This document shows positions 61,879-64,000 of a stretch of 64,000 bases of DNA, in pieces; positions within the stretch are counted from its first letter, which is position 1; each line of letters starts with the position of its first letter. The notes below the pieces were generated by a model. It had not been told where the DNA came from. It was given only the letters and a program-made list of their open reading frames with translations, and made no database searches. Source of the stretch: Calendula officinalis (lineage: Eukaryota > Streptophyta > Magnoliopsida > Asterales > Asteraceae); assembly GCA_963853835.1 (NCBI GenBank), contig OY970821.1, forward strand, positions 48,562,646 to 48,626,645, given 5' to 3'. Both the position numbers and the translations under genes were made by a program.

Positions 61879-63818
61879 ATGAATTACTTAGATATGGTGT
61901 TGGGAATGGAATGGTTAGAAACCCTTGGCGATGTGATTCACAATTGGGAAAAGGCAACAACGAGGTTCAACTATAATGGCAAGGAGGTTCTTCTCCAAGG
62001 TATTAAGAAGACAATACCACGTAATTCTTCATTTCAGTCATTACTGTCCCATAGCCATTCTAACCTTCTTATGGGCTCAACCTTCCTCACAAACATCTCC
62101 CCTGATTTTAATGAGGAACAAAGTAACCAATTACAAACTGTTTGCAACATATACAAAGGGGTGTTTAAAGAACCCACAGAATTACCCCCTCCTCGAGTAC
62201 ATGATCATGCTATAGTACTAAAGTGTTCAGGTGATCCCATATGTGTGAGACCCTACCGTTATCCTAATGTTCAAAAAACAGAGATCGAAAATCAGGTACG
62301 GGAGCTTCTAAAAATCGGTATGATTCGTCCTAGTAAGAGTTCTTTCTCTAGCCCGGTTATTCTAGTCCGCAAGAAAGACAAGTCGTGGCGGATGTGTTTG
62401 ATTATCGGGCTCTTAACAAGGCCACTGTCCCGGGCAAATTTCCAATTCCGGTAGTCGACGAGTTACTTGACGAATTATACGGTGCAAATTTTTTTTCTAA
62501 ATTGGATTTGCGATCTGGTTATAATCAGATTCGAATGGAGCCGAGTAGTGTGGATAAAACGGATTTTCGCACACATGACGGTCACTATGGATACTTGGTA
62601 ATGCCATTTGGGTTAACTAATGCCCCGACAACCTTCCAAGCCGTCATGTACGATGTCTTCCGACCTCTCCTTCGCAAATATGTGGTCGTCTTTTTTGATG
62701 ATATCTTAGTTTATAGTCCTAGTTGGGACCAACACTTCATGATGTTGAAAAGGTTTGGTTTGGGGTTACTACTTATCAATCAGTTGGTAGTTAACCACAA
62801 AAAATGTGTTTTTGGCCAAACCTTAAATGTGTTTTTGGCCAAACCTCGATTGAATATTTGGAACATATCATTAATGGTAATGGTGTCACTAACGACCCCA
62901 AAAAAATTGAGGCGGTGCTTGATTGCCCCATCCCAAAAAACATAAAAGGGTTGCGTGGGTTTTTAGGCCTCACCGGGTATTATAGAAAATTCATTACACA
63001 TTACGGTAGCATCGCCCGTCCGTTGACTGATTTGACCAAAAAGGATGCTTTTGGGTAGAACACGGAAGCTCAAGAAGCTTTTATTAAACTTAAAGAGGCG
63101 ATGATTTCCGCTCCTCTTCTCGGGTTGCCAGATTTTCAATAGCCTTTCGTAGTGGAATGTGATGCATCGGGACGAGGTATTGGAGCAGTTCTCATGCAAC
63201 AGACACGCCCAATCGCTTATTTTAGTAAAAGCCTTAGCGATTGTAACCTTGCCAAATCTGCTTATGAGCGGGAAATTATGGCTCTAGTGTTAGCAGTACA
63301 ACATTGGAGGGCTTACTTATTGGGAGCTAAATTCAAAATCTACACTGATCAAAAAAGTTTAAAGTTCCTATTACATCAAAGAATCACCTCCCCCGACCAA
63401 CAAAACTGGGTAGCTAAGCTTTTGGGATACAATTTTGATACTTTTTATAAACCGGGTCGTCAAAATCGGGTCGCGGATGCTTTATCAAGACGAGCAGAAG
63501 ACAGGGAATTCCAGACGGGTATTTCGACCCCGATTTGGGTCCAAAGAGCTCAATTAATTGAGGAAATCAAGGCTGATCCACAACTTCAGCTTCAACGGGA
63601 GAAATTCGCTTTAGAACCGGATAAATTTCCGGGTTTTACAAGTCAAAATGGAGTTTTATTTTATCAAAACAGGCTGATCATTTCAAAAAATTCAAAATTT
63701 ATTCCAATTTTGATACAAGAATTTCACCAGTCAGCAAGCGGTGGACACTCGGGTGACTTCCGTACCTATCGCCGTTTAGCTTTACTTCCGTACCTATCGC
63801 CGTTTAGCTGCCAATCTC
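61879..63818 (+). pseudogene. Element G reverse transcriptase and RNase H
   Basis: Motifs in order: IRPSKSSFSSPVILVRKKD (62320-62380), a shift near 62385, FDYRALNKATVPGKFPIP, FSKLDLRSGYNQIRM, VMPFGLTNAPTTFQ, and the intact catalytic VVFFDDILVYS (about 62690). A 23-base tandem duplication (62805 and 62828) shifts the frame; then IEYLEHIINGNGV, GLRGFLGLTGYYRKFI and stops at 63056 and 63140. RNase H from 63152 has VECDASGRGIGAVL, YEREIMALVLAVQHWR and TDQKSLKFLLHQR, with the catalytic acidic residues present. It is followed by DALSRRAEDREF and an integrase zinc finger start (EFHQSASGGHSG). A 28-base tandem duplication near 63757-63812 breaks the end. Confidence 0.9.
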
Positions 63819-64000
63819 TGTTGGAATAAATCGTATATTATCAAAGGGTATATTTGTCATTTCATTTAAAGTTGATAAGTTCAAAGCCATGTTGGCTAAA
63901 CATGGCATAATATTAGGAAGTTAGTTGACAAGATACATGTGTGTGTTTGTGTATATATATAGATATGCATAGGCTATGTAATGAGTGGCAAAAGTTAAGT
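63819..64000 (+). repeat. Candidate LTR start of element H, running off the window
   Basis: The integrase frame of G stops abruptly at TGTTGGAATAAATCGTATAT. From there the sequence is AT-rich with no coding relation to G. TGTTGGA is a common start for plant copia LTRs (compare element B). It may be the left edge of a further insertion. Confidence 0.4.

Larger units (their letters stand above)
59938..63818 (+). mobile_element. Element G: decayed Ty3/gypsy element, 3' part cut
   Basis: Gag, protease, reverse transcriptase and RNase H are in gypsy order. Integrase is absent: the sequence is broken at 63818 just after the region where the integrase zinc finger begins. No LTR of G can be defined in the window; 59938-60406 is presumably its leader, with an AGAGAGAGAG tract at 60203-60220. 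The pol resembles chromovirus-type gypsy elements. Confidence 0.82.

Overview
The window is plant nuclear DNA, most likely from a eudicot. It is AT-rich, contains no cellular gene that I can support, and consists almost entirely of nested LTR retrotransposons with a few DNA transposons. The kinds of elements (Ty1/copia elements with a long ORF after pol, Ty3/gypsy elements, MULE and MITE insertions, long TA microsatellites) fit a large repeat-rich plant genome. The genus cannot be read from the sequence. I give the elements letters A to H.

Layout. 1-1777: unassigned DNA with one small MITE. A (1778-56720) is the base element: a Sirevirus-like copia derivative that keeps gag and a long post-pol ORF but has no pol. 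It was opened twice. B (3096-21093, 5-bp target duplication AAGAA) is a copia element with decayed gag-pol. B is itself opened by B' (6868-17683, minus strand), a pol-less copia relative that keeps only gag and carries two inverted-repeat elements, M1 and M2, set between long (TA)n arrays. C (26192-54025) is a Sirevirus-like copia element with gag, pol and a post-pol ORF. C is opened by D (26724-34257, duplication ATTAC), a gypsy element with 2.4-kb LTRs and an eroded interior, and by E (38199-46980, duplication GAAAA, minus strand), a decayed copia element. The right LTR of E holds F (45474-46708), a non-autonomous Mutator-like element with a 9-bp duplication.

After A come a GGT-rich inverted-end repeat (56721-57365), a 5'-truncated second member of the A family called A' (57722-59937), a decayed Ty3/gypsy pol called G (about 59938-63818), and what looks like the first 180 bases of another LTR, H, running off the end of the window.

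The insertion order is therefore A, then B and C, then B', D and E, then F, M1 and M2: four layers deep. Every gag-pol seen carries stops, frameshifts or deletions, so nothing here looks able to move unaided. The points of most interest are two pol-less families that keep gag (A and B'), a homologous long post-pol ORF in A and C with a candidate spliceosomal intron in C, a run of three perfect hairpins in the C LTR, and the two adjacent elements embedded in TA microsatellite, one of which contains a 23-unit palindrome array.
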